DNA from: an uncultured Mucilaginibacter sp.
GTDB lineage: Bacteria > Bacteroidota > Bacteroidia > Sphingobacteriales > Sphingobacteriaceae
NCBI RefSeq assembly: GCF_946479965.1
Contig: NZ_CAMLHX010000018.1
Span: 7,693 to 71,692, forward strand
Direction: 5' to 3'
Length of the DNA stretch: 64,000 nucleotides
The number at the start of each line of letters is the position of its first letter. The stretch's first letter is position 1. The notes under the pieces were generated by a model. The model saw nothing but the letters and a program-made list of their open reading frames with translations. It was not told the DNA's origin and made no database searches. A program made the translations under genes and the position numbers. Shown here one piece after another: positions 44,942 to 53,422 of this stretch.

Positions 44942-46828
44942 ATGTCAACATTAGCAGTTCACGATCACGGGGTAGCACATCACGAAGAAGGTCACGAGCA
45001 TCACCATAAAGACACTTTTTTAACAAAATATGTTTTCAGTCAGGATCACAAAATGATCGCTAAGCAATTCCTTATTACAGGTATTACTATGGCTTTCATT
45101 GCAATGATACTATCAGTATTATTCAGGATCCAGTTAGCTTATCCCGATAAGGCATTTCCTTTATTGGAAACGTTATTGGGCCGTTTTGCTCCTGAAGGTC
45201 GCCTTGATTCGGAGTTCTACCTTTCATTGGTTACCATACACGGTACCATCATGGTGTTCTTCGTGCTAACTGCCGGTTTGAGCGGTACTTTCAGTAACTT
45301 ATTAATACCACTACAGGTAGGTGCACGCGATATGGCTTCGCCATTCATGAATATGTTATCTTACTGGTTCTTCTTTACTGCCTGTGTTATCATGCTTTCA
45401 TCATTCTTCATCCAAAAAGGTCCTGCCGGTCCGGGATGGACCATATATCCCCCTTTATCAGCATTGCCAACCGCAATGAAAGGTTCGGGCATGGGGATGA
45501 CGCTGTGGCTGATAAGCATGGTGTGTTTCATCGCATCGTCACTTATGGGTGGTATCAACTATGTAAGTACGGTATTGAACATGCGTACTAAAGGTATGGA
45601 TCTTTGGAAAATGCCTTTAACTATCTGGGCGTTCTTCTTAACAGCTATCCTGGGTGTATTATCGTTCCCTGTATTGGTAGCCGGTGTGGTGTTGTTAATA
45701 TTCGACCGTAGCTTTGGTACCAGCTTTTATTTATCAGACATTGTAGTAAACGGACAAGTAATGCCGTTTGAAGGAGGTAGCCCTATCTTGTTCCAGCACT
45801 TGTTCTGGTTCTTGGGTCACCCCGAAGTATATATCGTAATTATGCCGGCCATGGGTATCTCATCAGAGGTTATGTCGGTAAATTCACGCAAACCTATCTT
45901 TGGTTACCACGCGATGGTTTATTCATTGATCGGTATTACTGTATTATCATTTATTGTATGGGGTCACCACATGTTTGTAACGGGTATGAATCCGTTCCTG
46001 GGCGGTGTGTTTATGATCACTACTTTGATCATCGCGGTACCATCAGCAGTAAAAACATTTAACTGGCTGGCTACTATATGGCGCGGTAACATCAGGTTTA
46101 CACCTGCTATGTTGTTCGCTATCGGTATGGTATCATTCTTTATCTCTGGTGGTTTAACCGGTATATTCCTGGGTAACGCTGCTTTGGACATTAACCTGCA
46201 TGATACTTACTTCGTGGTAGCTCACTTCCACCTGGTAATGGGTTCGGCAGCTATATTTGGTATGCTTGCCGGTGTTTACCATTGGTTCCCTAAAATGTTC
46301 GGCCGCATGATGGACGACAAATTAGGTTACCTGCACTTTTGGTTAACCTTTATAGGTGCTTACCTGGTATTCTTTCCAATGCACTTTATGGGTCTTGATG
46401 GTGTACCGCGCCGTTACTATCAATTTACCGAGTTTGTTTCTATGCAACGCTGGTTATCAGTTAATATGTTTATTACCTGGGCAGCTATTATATCTGCGTT
46501 GGCACAGGTTGCATTCCTTTACAACTTTATTCACTCTATATTCTGGGGTAAAAGAACTATCCAAAACCCTTGGGAGGCCAATACATTGGAATGGACTGCT
46601 CCTATTGAGCATTTCCACGGCAACTGGTATGGAGAGATTCCTTCGGTTTACCGCTGGCCATATGATTACAGCAAGCCTGGTGCCGAAGAGGATTACATAA
46701 TGCAAACCACTCCTTTGTCGCAAACCATGAGTTCCAACGTTCCGCATGATTTTGAAGATAATCCTGCAGGTTTAGAAGAGCTTAGTAAATGGACCAGTAC
46801 ACAAAAAGCTAACGAAGAAGTAAAATAA
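44942..46828 (+). CDS. coxA: cytochrome c oxidase subunit I
   Basis: A 628 aa heme-copper oxidase subunit that reduces O2 and pumps protons. It has a His-rich N-terminus (HDHGVAHHEEGHEHHH). Core motifs are HGTIMVFFVLTAG, FWFLGHPEVYIVIMPAMG (CuB His and the cross-linked Tyr), GHHMFVTGM (two CuB His) and LHDTYFVVAHFHLVMG (heme a3 and a ligands). It is the last gene before a strong terminator. Confidence 0.96.
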   Translation: MSTLAVHDHGVAHHEEGHEHHHKDTFLTKYVFSQDHKMIAKQFLITGITMAFIAMILSVLFRIQLAYPDKAFPLLETLLGRFAPEGRLDSEFYLSLVTIHGTIMVFFVLTAGLSGTFSNLLIPLQVGARDMASPFMNMLSYWFFFTACVIMLSSFFIQKGPAGPGWTIYPPLSALPTAMKGSGMGMTLWLISMVCFIASSLMGGINYVSTVLNMRTKGMDLWKMPLTIWAFFLTAILGVLSFPVLVAGVVLLIFDRSFGTSFYLSDIVVNGQVMPFEGGSPILFQHLFWFLGHPEVYIVIMPAMGISSEVMSVNSRKPIFGYHAMVYSLIGITVLSFIVWGHHMFVTGMNPFLGGVFMITTLIIAVPSAVKTFNWLATIWRGNIRFTPAMLFAIGMVSFFISGGLTGIFLGNAALDINLHDTYFVVAHFHLVMGSAAIFGMLAGVYHWFPKMFGRMMDDKLGYLHFWLTFIGAYLVFFPMHFMGLDGVPRRYYQFTEFVSMQRWLSVNMFITWAAIISALAQVAFLYNFIHSIFWGKRTIQNPWEANTLEWTAPIEHFHGNWYGEIPSVYRWPYDYSKPGAEEDYIMQTTPLSQTMSSNVPHDFEDNPAGLEELSKWTSTQKANEEVK

Positions 46829-46850
46829 TAATTTACTGATCTGATTTTGT

Positions 46851-46900
46851 TAGGGTATCTGTACAGGAGTAATATCCATAAACAGGTACCCTATCTTTTT
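46851..46900 (+). terminator. terminator between coxA and ctaA
   Basis: TAGGGTATCTGT (46851-46862) pairs with ACAGGTACCCTA (46882-46893) over 12 bases with one G-U, then TCTTTTT. It splits the respiratory block into an act-coxBA operon and a ctaAB-coxC operon. Confidence 0.8.
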
Positions 46901-46911
46901 AAGATACATAA

Positions 46912-47973
46912 ATGCACAAAACCACCGCGAAGCATAGATTTCAAAGGATCAATCTTTTAAGCATTATACTGCTTTTTGTATTGATACTTGCAGGCGGCGT
47001 AGTGCGTAGCACCGGCTCAGGAATGGGCTGCCCTGATTGGCCCAAGTGTTTTGGCAGGTTCATACCGCCGGTTAGCGCCGAGCAATTGCCCGAAAATTAT
47101 AAGCAAAAATATGTTGAGGGCCGCATGGCTAAGAATCAGCGTTTTGCTAATACATTGGATGTTTTCGGCTATTCTGATCTGGCAAGGCGCCTGCGCGAAG
47201 ACAGATCAATATTGGTTCCCGAAGAGTTTAATGCCGCCCGCACCTGGACGGAATACGTTAACCGCCTTATTGGTGCCGCATCAGGCATATTTTTATTGCT
47301 CACCGCTGTATATTCTTTTGCTTATTCAGATAAAAATAAGCTGATTCCTTTTTTAAGCGTTTTTAATTTGATACTGATCGGCTTTCAGGCATGGTTGGGG
47401 TCTATAGTAGTTTCAACCAATTTAGTGGCCTGGATAATTACAGTGCACTTGTTACTGGCGCTGGCTATTTTGGCTATATGTATCGCTACTTATCATTTGG
47501 CGCGTGCAAGTGGTCGCCCTGCCTTGCGTGTTAACGCCATAACCTACATAATTACTATAGCTGCGCTGATCTTATCTGTCGTGCAAATAACATTTGGTAC
47601 CGAAGTGCGCGAACGTATTGATGCTGTTGCCACGCGACTACAGGATGGATACCGCTCGACATGGATAAACAATGCAGGAAAAATTTTTACCGATCATCGC
47701 GACCTTGCGTTATTGGTTTTGGCGGTAAACCTTGTTTTATATTTGTTGGTGCGCAGGGGCTTTAACAGGCACTCCATACAGCAGCAGATAATGAGTTTTA
47801 CGTTTCTGATGATCGTTTTGCAGATAGTTACGGGTGTGGCATTGGCTTACTTCGCCCTGCCGCCGGTTGCACAGGCCAGTCATATTGTTTTAGCGAGTTT
47901 ATTATTTGGAGCGCAATTTTATTTGCTGCTTAATTTATTCCGCTCGGCGAGTTTACACGGAGGGCATCAATGA
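46912..47973 (+). CDS. ctaA: heme A synthase (COX15/CtaA)
   Basis: A 353 aa membrane enzyme that oxidises the heme O methyl group to formyl, making heme A for subunit I. About eight TM helices; the family marker GMGCPDWPKCFGRF contains the two loop Cys, and His residues in TVHLLLALAI, FTDHRDLALL and QASHIVLASL are likely heme ligands. It starts 12 bases after the T-run of the coxA terminator and overlaps ctaB by four bases. Confidence 0.94.
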   Translation: MHKTTAKHRFQRINLLSIILLFVLILAGGVVRSTGSGMGCPDWPKCFGRFIPPVSAEQLPENYKQKYVEGRMAKNQRFANTLDVFGYSDLARRLREDRSILVPEEFNAARTWTEYVNRLIGAASGIFLLLTAVYSFAYSDKNKLIPFLSVFNLILIGFQAWLGSIVVSTNLVAWIITVHLLLALAILAICIATYHLARASGRPALRVNAITYIITIAALILSVVQITFGTEVRERIDAVATRLQDGYRSTWINNAGKIFTDHRDLALLVLAVNLVLYLLVRRGFNRHSIQQQIMSFTFLMIVLQIVTGVALAYFALPPVAQASHIVLASLLFGAQFYLLLNLFRSASLHGGHQ

Positions 47974-48860
47974 GATTTAGCGATTTTTCAAAGCTCATAA
48001 AATTCAGACTTACCTTTTTGGTGGTGTTCTCCGCGTCTATATCTTTTATTATTGCCGTTAAGGCAAATGGTGGTAATACATGGGGATCGCTATACAGTTC
48101 AGTAATGTGGATTAACTGGTCAAAGCTGGTTATAGGCGGGTTTTTGGTCACCGCCGCTGCTAACAGTTTTAATGAAGTTATCGAAGTTGATCTGGATAAA
48201 TTAATGAAGCGCACCAAGGATCGCCCTATGCCTGCCGGACGGATGACCACGGGACAAGGGTTGGTTTTAGGTTTAGGCATGGGTATGGCGGGAACCTATA
48301 TTTTAGGGTCGCTTAATATACTTACGGGTTTGCTATCGGTTTTTTCAATTTTGCTTTATGCATTTGCCTACACGCCATTAAAAAGGAAGTCGCCGATATC
48401 TGTTTTTGTAGGAGCGTTCCCCGGGGCATTCCCTGCTTTAATTGGATATGTAGCCGGACAACCCAACGGACGCATAGACGAGATAGCCCTGGTGTTATTT
48501 TCGATCCAATTTGTATGGCAGTTTGTGCATTTCTGGGCAATTGCCTGGGTGCTCGATGATGATTATAAATTGGCAGGTTTCCGTTTATTACCAACCGGCA
48601 GTAGGGATACCGGCAGCGCGATAATTACTGTTATATTTGCGGTTATATTAGTGCCTGTAAGCTTGTTACCCACTATTTTAGGATACGGTGGTTATTTTGT
48701 AGGCGGTGTATCGTTAATTTGCAGCTTGATATTTTTGTACCAAGCAATTATGTTGTTGCGTACCCGGCAGATACCCGAAGCCAGGAAACTGATGTTCGGT
48801 TCGTTTTTTTGGTTGCCGGTAGTACAGTTAATGTTTTTATTTGATTTTATAGGAAAGTGA
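47970..48860 (+). CDS. ctaB: protoheme IX farnesyltransferase (heme O synthase)
   Basis: A 296 aa UbiA-family prenyltransferase that adds farnesyl to heme B. It has about eight TM helices and the Asp-rich motif AANSFNEVIEVDLDKLMKRT with KDRPMPAGRM, followed by YAFAYTPLKRKSPIS and the second Asp site WAIAWVLDDDYKLAG. ATGA overlap with ctaA; one base separates it from the next gene. Confidence 0.95.
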   Translation: MRFSDFSKLIKFRLTFLVVFSASISFIIAVKANGGNTWGSLYSSVMWINWSKLVIGGFLVTAAANSFNEVIEVDLDKLMKRTKDRPMPAGRMTTGQGLVLGLGMGMAGTYILGSLNILTGLLSVFSILLYAFAYTPLKRKSPISVFVGAFPGAFPALIGYVAGQPNGRIDEIALVLFSIQFVWQFVHFWAIAWVLDDDYKLAGFRLLPTGSRDTGSAIITVIFAVILVPVSLLPTILGYGGYFVGGVSLICSLIFLYQAIMLLRTRQIPEARKLMFGSFFWLPVVQLMFLFDFIGK

Positions 48861-48861
48861 G

Positions 48862-49446
48862 ATGATGATGGCTCAGATACAACAGGAAGATAAATTAAAC
48901 CTCGGCGCTAAAAAATTCAATATGTGGATCTTCATATTCACATCATTTATGTTTTTTGCGGCGCTTACCAGCGGTTTTATAGTATACATTGGCGGCCGTG
49001 GTGGCAAGGCTCTTGGCATGCAGTTGCCCTCCGCGTTTATGTATAGTACATTTGTAATAGCGTTAAGTAGTGTTACCATGTATTTGGCATCAAGGGCGGC
49101 AAAGCAGTTGAATTTTGCCAGGCAGCGTCTTTTTTTAACCCTAACCATTTTTCTGGGTGTCGTATTTTTTATTATACAGATACTAGGATGGGGTGCTTTG
49201 GTTAAAGCCGACGCGTTTTTAGTTAATAACAACGCATCTATATCCTTTGTATATATTTTTACAGGGATGCACCTTTTGCACATTATAGCCGGATTGGTCT
49301 TGTTAACTTTTGCATTAGTTAGAAGCCACCGCAATGTGCCTCAGGTAAAGAACTTATATAACATGCAGATGTCATCTATTTTTTGGCATTTTGTGGATAT
49401 TATATGGATTTATCTGTATGTTTTTTTACTTTTGAACCAACATTAA
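48862..49446 (+). CDS. cytochrome c oxidase subunit III-like protein 1
   Basis: A 194 aa membrane protein with five TM helices in the subunit III fold (MWIFIFTSFMFFAALTSGFIV, TFVIALSSVTMYLASRAAKQ, FFIIQILGWGALVKA, FTGMHLLHIIAGLVLLTFAL, FWHFVDIIWIYLYVFLLL). Three consecutive ATGs (48862, 48865, 48868) could start it. It is followed after 25 bases by a second subunit III homologue, so the oxidase probably uses both. Confidence 0.9.
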   Translation: MMMAQIQQEDKLNLGAKKFNMWIFIFTSFMFFAALTSGFIVYIGGRGGKALGMQLPSAFMYSTFVIALSSVTMYLASRAAKQLNFARQRLFLTLTIFLGVVFFIIQILGWGALVKADAFLVNNNASISFVYIFTGMHLLHIIAGLVLLTFALVRSHRNVPQVKNLYNMQMSSIFWHFVDIIWIYLYVFLLLNQH

Positions 49447-49471
49447 TAACAATTTCATAGCTAAACTAGAA

Positions 49472-50200
49472 ATGAGCGAAGCAGTATCAAAAATTGATGA
49501 AATAAAAACAACGCCGTGGGCCGGCGGCCATTCCCCATTTAAGGTTGAGTATGGCAAAATGATGATGTGGTTTTTCCTGTTGTCAGACGCCTTTACTTTT
49601 TCTTCCTTACTTATATCATACGGCACGCTTCGTTTTAGTATGCCTACCTGGCCGGCTGCCGATAAGGTTTTCCAATCTGTACCGGGTTTGGTAGATAGCG
49701 GTTATCCACTGGTTTTTGTGGGTATTATGACATTCATCCTGATCATGAGTTCGGTTACCATGGTATTAGCTGTTGAGGCCGGCCATCGTAACTCTAAAAA
49801 AGAGGTAGTTACCTGGATGATATTCACTATCATCGGTGGCCTTATGTTCCTGGGTTGCCAGGCTTTAGAGTGGACACATCTTCATCACGAAGGTTTCTGG
49901 TGGGCAAGCATTCCTAAAGATACACACGCGTTAAAAGAGTTTTTCAGTGATGAGCATGGCGTATTATCAGCGCAGCAAACAGCTGCCCAGGCTTTTGCCA
50001 ACTTGTTTTTCACTATTACAGGTTTCCACGGTTTCCACGTATTTAGCGGTGTTATTATCAATATCGTTATAACACTTAACGTTTTAGCCGGTACTTACGA
50101 AAAACGCGGTAGTTATTTAATGATCGAGAAAGTTGGCCTTTACTGGCACTTTGTAGATTTGGTTTGGGTATTCGTGTTTACCTTCTTTTATTTAGTATAA
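49472..50200 (+). CDS. coxC: cytochrome c oxidase subunit III
   Basis: A 242 aa subunit III with five TM helices: MMMWFFLLSDAFTFSSLL, LIMSSVTMVLAVEAGHRN, MIFTIIGGLMFLGCQALEW, FFTITGFHGFHVFSGVIIN and YWHFVDLVWVFVFTFFYL. The GFHGFHV and HFVDxVW motifs are classic COX3. It has a hydrophilic insert (KDTHALKEFFSDEHGVLS) between helices, which makes it longer than the neighbouring homologue. Confidence 0.93.
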   Translation: MSEAVSKIDEIKTTPWAGGHSPFKVEYGKMMMWFFLLSDAFTFSSLLISYGTLRFSMPTWPAADKVFQSVPGLVDSGYPLVFVGIMTFILIMSSVTMVLAVEAGHRNSKKEVVTWMIFTIIGGLMFLGCQALEWTHLHHEGFWWASIPKDTHALKEFFSDEHGVLSAQQTAAQAFANLFFTITGFHGFHVFSGVIINIVITLNVLAGTYEKRGSYLMIEKVGLYWHFVDLVWVFVFTFFYLV

Positions 50201-50218
50201 CAATATAAAATATATCAT

Positions 50219-50566
50219 ATGTCATCACATACAGAAGTAACACACCATGACCACGATGAGCACGGTGAAGGAATGACCAAAAAGAAAATATGGCAAATAT
50301 TTTGGGTTTTATTGGGCATTACTACGGTAGAATTTATTATAGCGCTTTATTGCGTGCCAAAAGGTGTGTTCAGCATCAGCGTGGCTAATCCTATATATAT
50401 AGTTTTAACACTGGCCAAAGCATTTTATATAGTGGCTTACTTTATGCACTTGAAGTTTGAAAAGGTGGGTCTGGTTTATTCTATAATTGTGCCTATTCTA
50501 TTCATCATCGGTTTGATCCTGGTGCTTACTAATGAGAGCCACCACTGGATTGGATTGAGAGCATAA
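50219..50566 (+). CDS. cytochrome c oxidase subunit IV (caa3 type)
   Basis: A 115 aa protein with a His/Glu-rich start (HHDHDEHGEG) and three TM helices (IFWVLLGITTVEFIIALY, LTLAKAFYIVAYFMHL, YSIIVPILFIIGLILVLT). The KAFYIVAYFMHLKFE segment is the signature of small prokaryotic subunit IV proteins. It abuts the SCO gene with no spacer. Confidence 0.9.
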   Translation: MSSHTEVTHHDHDEHGEGMTKKKIWQIFWVLLGITTVEFIIALYCVPKGVFSISVANPIYIVLTLAKAFYIVAYFMHLKFEKVGLVYSIIVPILFIIGLILVLTNESHHWIGLRA

Positions 50567-51265
50567 ATGAAAATCCGCTTAGTTAAAAAAATACTGATCC
50601 TGGCAGCCATACTGGCGCTGCCGGGATTTTTATATTATTTACTTACCGCAAAGGGTAAAAACAGGTATAAACCGCTGCCGGTTTACGGCCCCAAACAGGT
50701 AGCCAAAACCGGTCATAAGTTTCACGGCAAGTTTATTCCTGATACCATTTACCACCAGTTGCCGGATTTTAAACTGACAGATCAGGACGGGCGCGAGCTT
50801 ACAGGTAAAAGTCTTGACAGCAATATTTTTGTAGCTAACTTTTTCTACACCAATTGCACCGGCGTTTGCGAAACCACCAACACTAATTTGAAGGCCTTGC
50901 TTGATACTTATAAAAAGAACAAGCTGGTTTCATTTGTATCTATAACGGTCGATCCGCAGCGCGATTCAGTAGCCGCTTTAAAAAAGTATGCCAAGCAGTT
51001 TAACCCCGCGGGTGTAAAGTGGATGTTCCTTACCGGCGATACCGCGCAGGTCTATCCTTTAGCACGCCAGGGCTTCCTGGTTAACGCGGTTGATGCAGGC
51101 AATGGTAATTTTATTTATAGTGATAAACTGATATTGATAGATAAGAAGAAACGTATCAGGGGATATTATTCAGGGGCCTCAATAGCAGAGATGACCCGGC
51201 TAAACGACGAGATTAAAGTATTGATAGCCGAAGAGATCCGTGAAATGGATGAACCGCTCTATTGA
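50567..51265 (+). CDS. SCO1/SenC-family protein with a substituted copper ligand
   Basis: A 232 aa membrane-anchored thioredoxin-fold protein; SCO proteins deliver copper to the CuA site of subunit II. N-terminal anchor (ILILAAILALPGFLYYLL), then PDFKLTDQDGRELT and the CxxxC copper motif NCTGVCETTN (C97, C101). The third ligand is normally a His in an F-x-H-S motif before the LxDxxGxIRGYY strand; here the sequence is NFIYSDKLILID, so the His is replaced by Tyr184. It may therefore act as a thiol-disulfide reductase or bind copper differently. The ATG follows the subunit IV stop directly. Confidence 0.88.
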   Translation: MKIRLVKKILILAAILALPGFLYYLLTAKGKNRYKPLPVYGPKQVAKTGHKFHGKFIPDTIYHQLPDFKLTDQDGRELTGKSLDSNIFVANFFYTNCTGVCETTNTNLKALLDTYKKNKLVSFVSITVDPQRDSVAALKKYAKQFNPAGVKWMFLTGDTAQVYPLARQGFLVNAVDAGNGNFIYSDKLILIDKKKRIRGYYSGASIAEMTRLNDEIKVLIAEEIREMDEPLY

Positions 51266-51268
51266 GAG

Positions 51269-51359
51269 TCAAGAATCAAGAGCCAAGACTCAAGATGGCA
51301 CAAGTAAACACTTAGTATAAACAATAACAAGGTCTTGATTCTTGCATCTTGATTCTTGA
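51269..51359. repeat. 13-bp inverted repeat of TCAAGAATC words
   Basis: TCAAGAATCAAGA (51269-51281) is the exact reverse complement of 51347-51359, and a near copy of the right arm lies at 51333-51345. The whole gap 51266-51371 between the SCO and DUF420 genes is made of repeated CAAGA and CTTGA words. No promoter was recognised in it. Confidence 0.7.
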
Positions 51360-51371
51360 ATCTAATAAAAC

Positions 51372-51947
51372 ATGACCGATAAATTTATATTCCGATTCGT
51401 AGCTATTGTAACCGTTGTGGTGATACTGGTGGTGATTGTTTTAAACCGTCACATAATTCCCGGTCCGGCGGTAACGCCTGCGTTTACACCTTATTTGCCC
51501 ATGCTTAACGCGTTCATCAACGGCACTTGTACCGTGTTGCTGCTCACATCGCTGTACTACATTAAGCAAGGTAATATTGCCGTACACAAAAGATTGAACA
51601 TTTTGACGTTTTGCCTTTCGTCGATATTCCTGGTATCCTACATCCTTTTTCATTACCTGATGCAGCGCGATACCATTTATGGCGATATCAACGGCGATGG
51701 TAAAGTTTTAGGCGATGAGGTAACACAGTATGGTACTTTACGTACTATATATCTTGCAATTTTAACACCGCACATCATTCTTGCTGCCTGTGTTTTGCCG
51801 TTAATATTATTAAGCTTCCATCGCGGCCTGCAAATGCAGGTTGAAAAACACCGCAAACTGGTGCGCTGGGCTTTCCCTATCTGGTTGTTTGTTACCATAA
51901 GTGGTGTAGTGGTTTATTTAATGATACAACCTTTCTATCATTTTTAA
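51372..51947 (+). CDS. DUF420 membrane protein with an EF-hand-like loop
   Basis: A 191 aa protein with five TM helices, of the DUF420 family often encoded with cytochrome c oxidase and implicated in its assembly (CtaM-like). Family blocks: TPYLPMLNAFINGTCTVLLL, GNIAVHKRLNILTF, LAILTPHIILAACVLPL and KHRKLVRWAFPIWLFV. An extracytoplasmic loop contains DINGDGKVLGDE (residues 105-116), a full EF-hand-style calcium loop. It ends the respiratory block before a terminator. Confidence 0.88.
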   Translation: MTDKFIFRFVAIVTVVVILVVIVLNRHIIPGPAVTPAFTPYLPMLNAFINGTCTVLLLTSLYYIKQGNIAVHKRLNILTFCLSSIFLVSYILFHYLMQRDTIYGDINGDGKVLGDEVTQYGTLRTIYLAILTPHIILAACVLPLILLSFHRGLQMQVEKHRKLVRWAFPIWLFVTISGVVVYLMIQPFYHF

Positions 51948-51963
51948 CCTGATAAGATTATTT

Positions 51964-52006
51964 AAAAAAGCCTCCTGCGCTGAAGCGTTCCGGAGGCTTT
52001 TTTTAT
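51964..52006 (+). terminator. terminator of the ctaA-DUF420 operon
   Basis: AAAAAAGCCTCC (51964-51975) and GGAGGCTTTTTT (51992-52003) pair perfectly over 12 bases with a 16-base loop and a T-run. Confidence 0.92.
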
Positions 52007-52079
52007 TTATATAGTATATTTATTAAAATATTTCAGTTTCTCTGCAACCAATTGCCTGTAGCTTTCATCTTACTGTTAA

Positions 52080-52652
52080 ATGCTATTATTGAAACCAACT
52101 TACACAATTGATGAATTACTTACCCGCTGCAAAGCGGGCGATCGGAAAGCGCAGGAAGTTTTGTATAAGCTGTTGGCTCCGAAGATGCTGGGCGTTTGCA
52201 TGCGTTATGCGACGGATAAAGGCGAGGCGGAAGACATGTTGCAAAATGGCTTTATTAATGTTTTTAAAAAGCTTGCTGATTACCGCGGTGATGGCGCTTT
52301 TGAAGGTTGGGTTAGGCGGATAATGGTACACAGCGCGATAGAGTATCATCGCAAATACCACAAAACGCTGCAGTTGATGGATGTTACCGGTTCAGACCAT
52401 GAGCCATCAGTTAATGCCGCCGCAATAGCTACACTCAGCGCGAAGGAGCTGATGGGATTCATCCAGGGATTGCCGTACAACTATCGTATGGTATTTAACT
52501 TATACGCCATTGAAGGCTATTCGCATAAAGAAATAGGCGAGATGGTGGGCATAACGGAAGGGGCGTCTAAATCGCAATTATCAAGGGCGCGCTCAATTTT
52601 AAAAGATATGGTTATCAAAATGGAGGATAAAAGATATGGAAATGCGGGATAA
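52080..52652 (+). CDS. ECF RNA polymerase sigma factor
   Basis: A 190 aa ECF sigma factor: region 2 (about 20-90: EVLYKLLAPKMLGVCMRYA, EAEDMLQNGFINVFKKL, FEGWVRRIMVHSAIEYHRK) and region 4 (about 125-180: LPYNYRMVFNLYAIEGYSHKEIGEMVGITEGASKSQLSRARS). It overlaps the putative anti-sigma gene by 17 bases, and a barrel-type outer-membrane protein follows, so the three may form one envelope-responsive unit. Confidence 0.92.
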   Translation: MLLLKPTYTIDELLTRCKAGDRKAQEVLYKLLAPKMLGVCMRYATDKGEAEDMLQNGFINVFKKLADYRGDGAFEGWVRRIMVHSAIEYHRKYHKTLQLMDVTGSDHEPSVNAAAIATLSAKELMGFIQGLPYNYRMVFNLYAIEGYSHKEIGEMVGITEGASKSQLSRARSILKDMVIKMEDKRYGNAG

Positions 52653-53403
52653 GGAGTTTGACCAATTATTTAATGCTAAGCTGAACGATTTTGAAGTTGA
52701 GCCATCAGCAGAAGTGTGGCAAAACATTACCGGCGAACTGAATGGTAAAAAAGCGAAACGCTCAGTAATACCCTACTTAAGTATCGCGGCAAGTATTGTT
52801 GTGCTTGCGTCGGTATCAGTTTGGTTTTTTAACCGCACGCCGGAGAAAGTTGAGCAGCATCCCGTAAAATTGGTTAAACATACGAAGCCTGTTAAGCAGC
52901 AACCAAATGTTGTTATAGCTGAGGCCGCGCCCAAGGTTAATGCAACAAGTGGCGACGTCGCGATTAGCAAACCAAGCGTTCCGGCGAGGATCAGGCGGCA
53001 GAACAACCAGGCTCAAACCACGGAAAATATAAAACAAGAAACGAACATTACACTCGACCCGGTAGTGAAAAAGCCTGAACAGTTTTTGACTATCGTGCCG
53101 GCAGAAAAGGTTCCTGTTTTGGAGCCGGCAGTTTCTGTGAACGCTGTTGCCTTAAACGTGGCTACATTGACTGATCATCCGGTTGAAAATATTGAGAAGC
53201 AGACCGACGCCATCAATACTCCCACGCAGGAGAAGGCTCCCGTAAAAAAACGCGCCGGCGGGTTGGGTAGCTTTATCAATACAATAATTGCCGCGGTTGA
53301 TAAGCGCGAAGATAAACTGATAGAGTTTACAGACGCTGCTAACGACGAAGGATCCAGACTTACAGGCGTAAACCTGGGTATTTTAAAAATAAAGAAACAA
53401 TAA
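52636..53403 (+). CDS. putative anti-sigma factor, single TM
   Basis: A 255 aa protein with a cytoplasmic N-terminus (KEFDQLFNAKLNDFEVEPSAEVWQNI), one TM helix (about 44-64, VIPYLSIAASIVVLASVSVWFF) and a long extracytoplasmic part rich in Val, Pro, Lys and Gln without recognisable fold. The FxxxPSxxxWxxI pattern before a TM helix is common in Bacteroidota proteins encoded after ECF sigma factors. The anti-sigma role is inferred from that context and the gene overlap. Confidence 0.65.
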   Translation: MEMRDKEFDQLFNAKLNDFEVEPSAEVWQNITGELNGKKAKRSVIPYLSIAASIVVLASVSVWFFNRTPEKVEQHPVKLVKHTKPVKQQPNVVIAEAAPKVNATSGDVAISKPSVPARIRRQNNQAQTTENIKQETNITLDPVVKKPEQFLTIVPAEKVPVLEPAVSVNAVALNVATLTDHPVENIEKQTDAINTPTQEKAPVKKRAGGLGSFINTIIAAVDKREDKLIEFTDAANDEGSRLTGVNLGILKIKKQ

Positions 53404-53422
53404 TATTATAACACCAATATAT

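Noticed and set aside
51684..51719. Dockerin domain in the DUF420 protein
   Set aside because: Only one calcium-loop motif is present, without the paired repeat and helices of a dockerin, and the rest is clearly DUF420.
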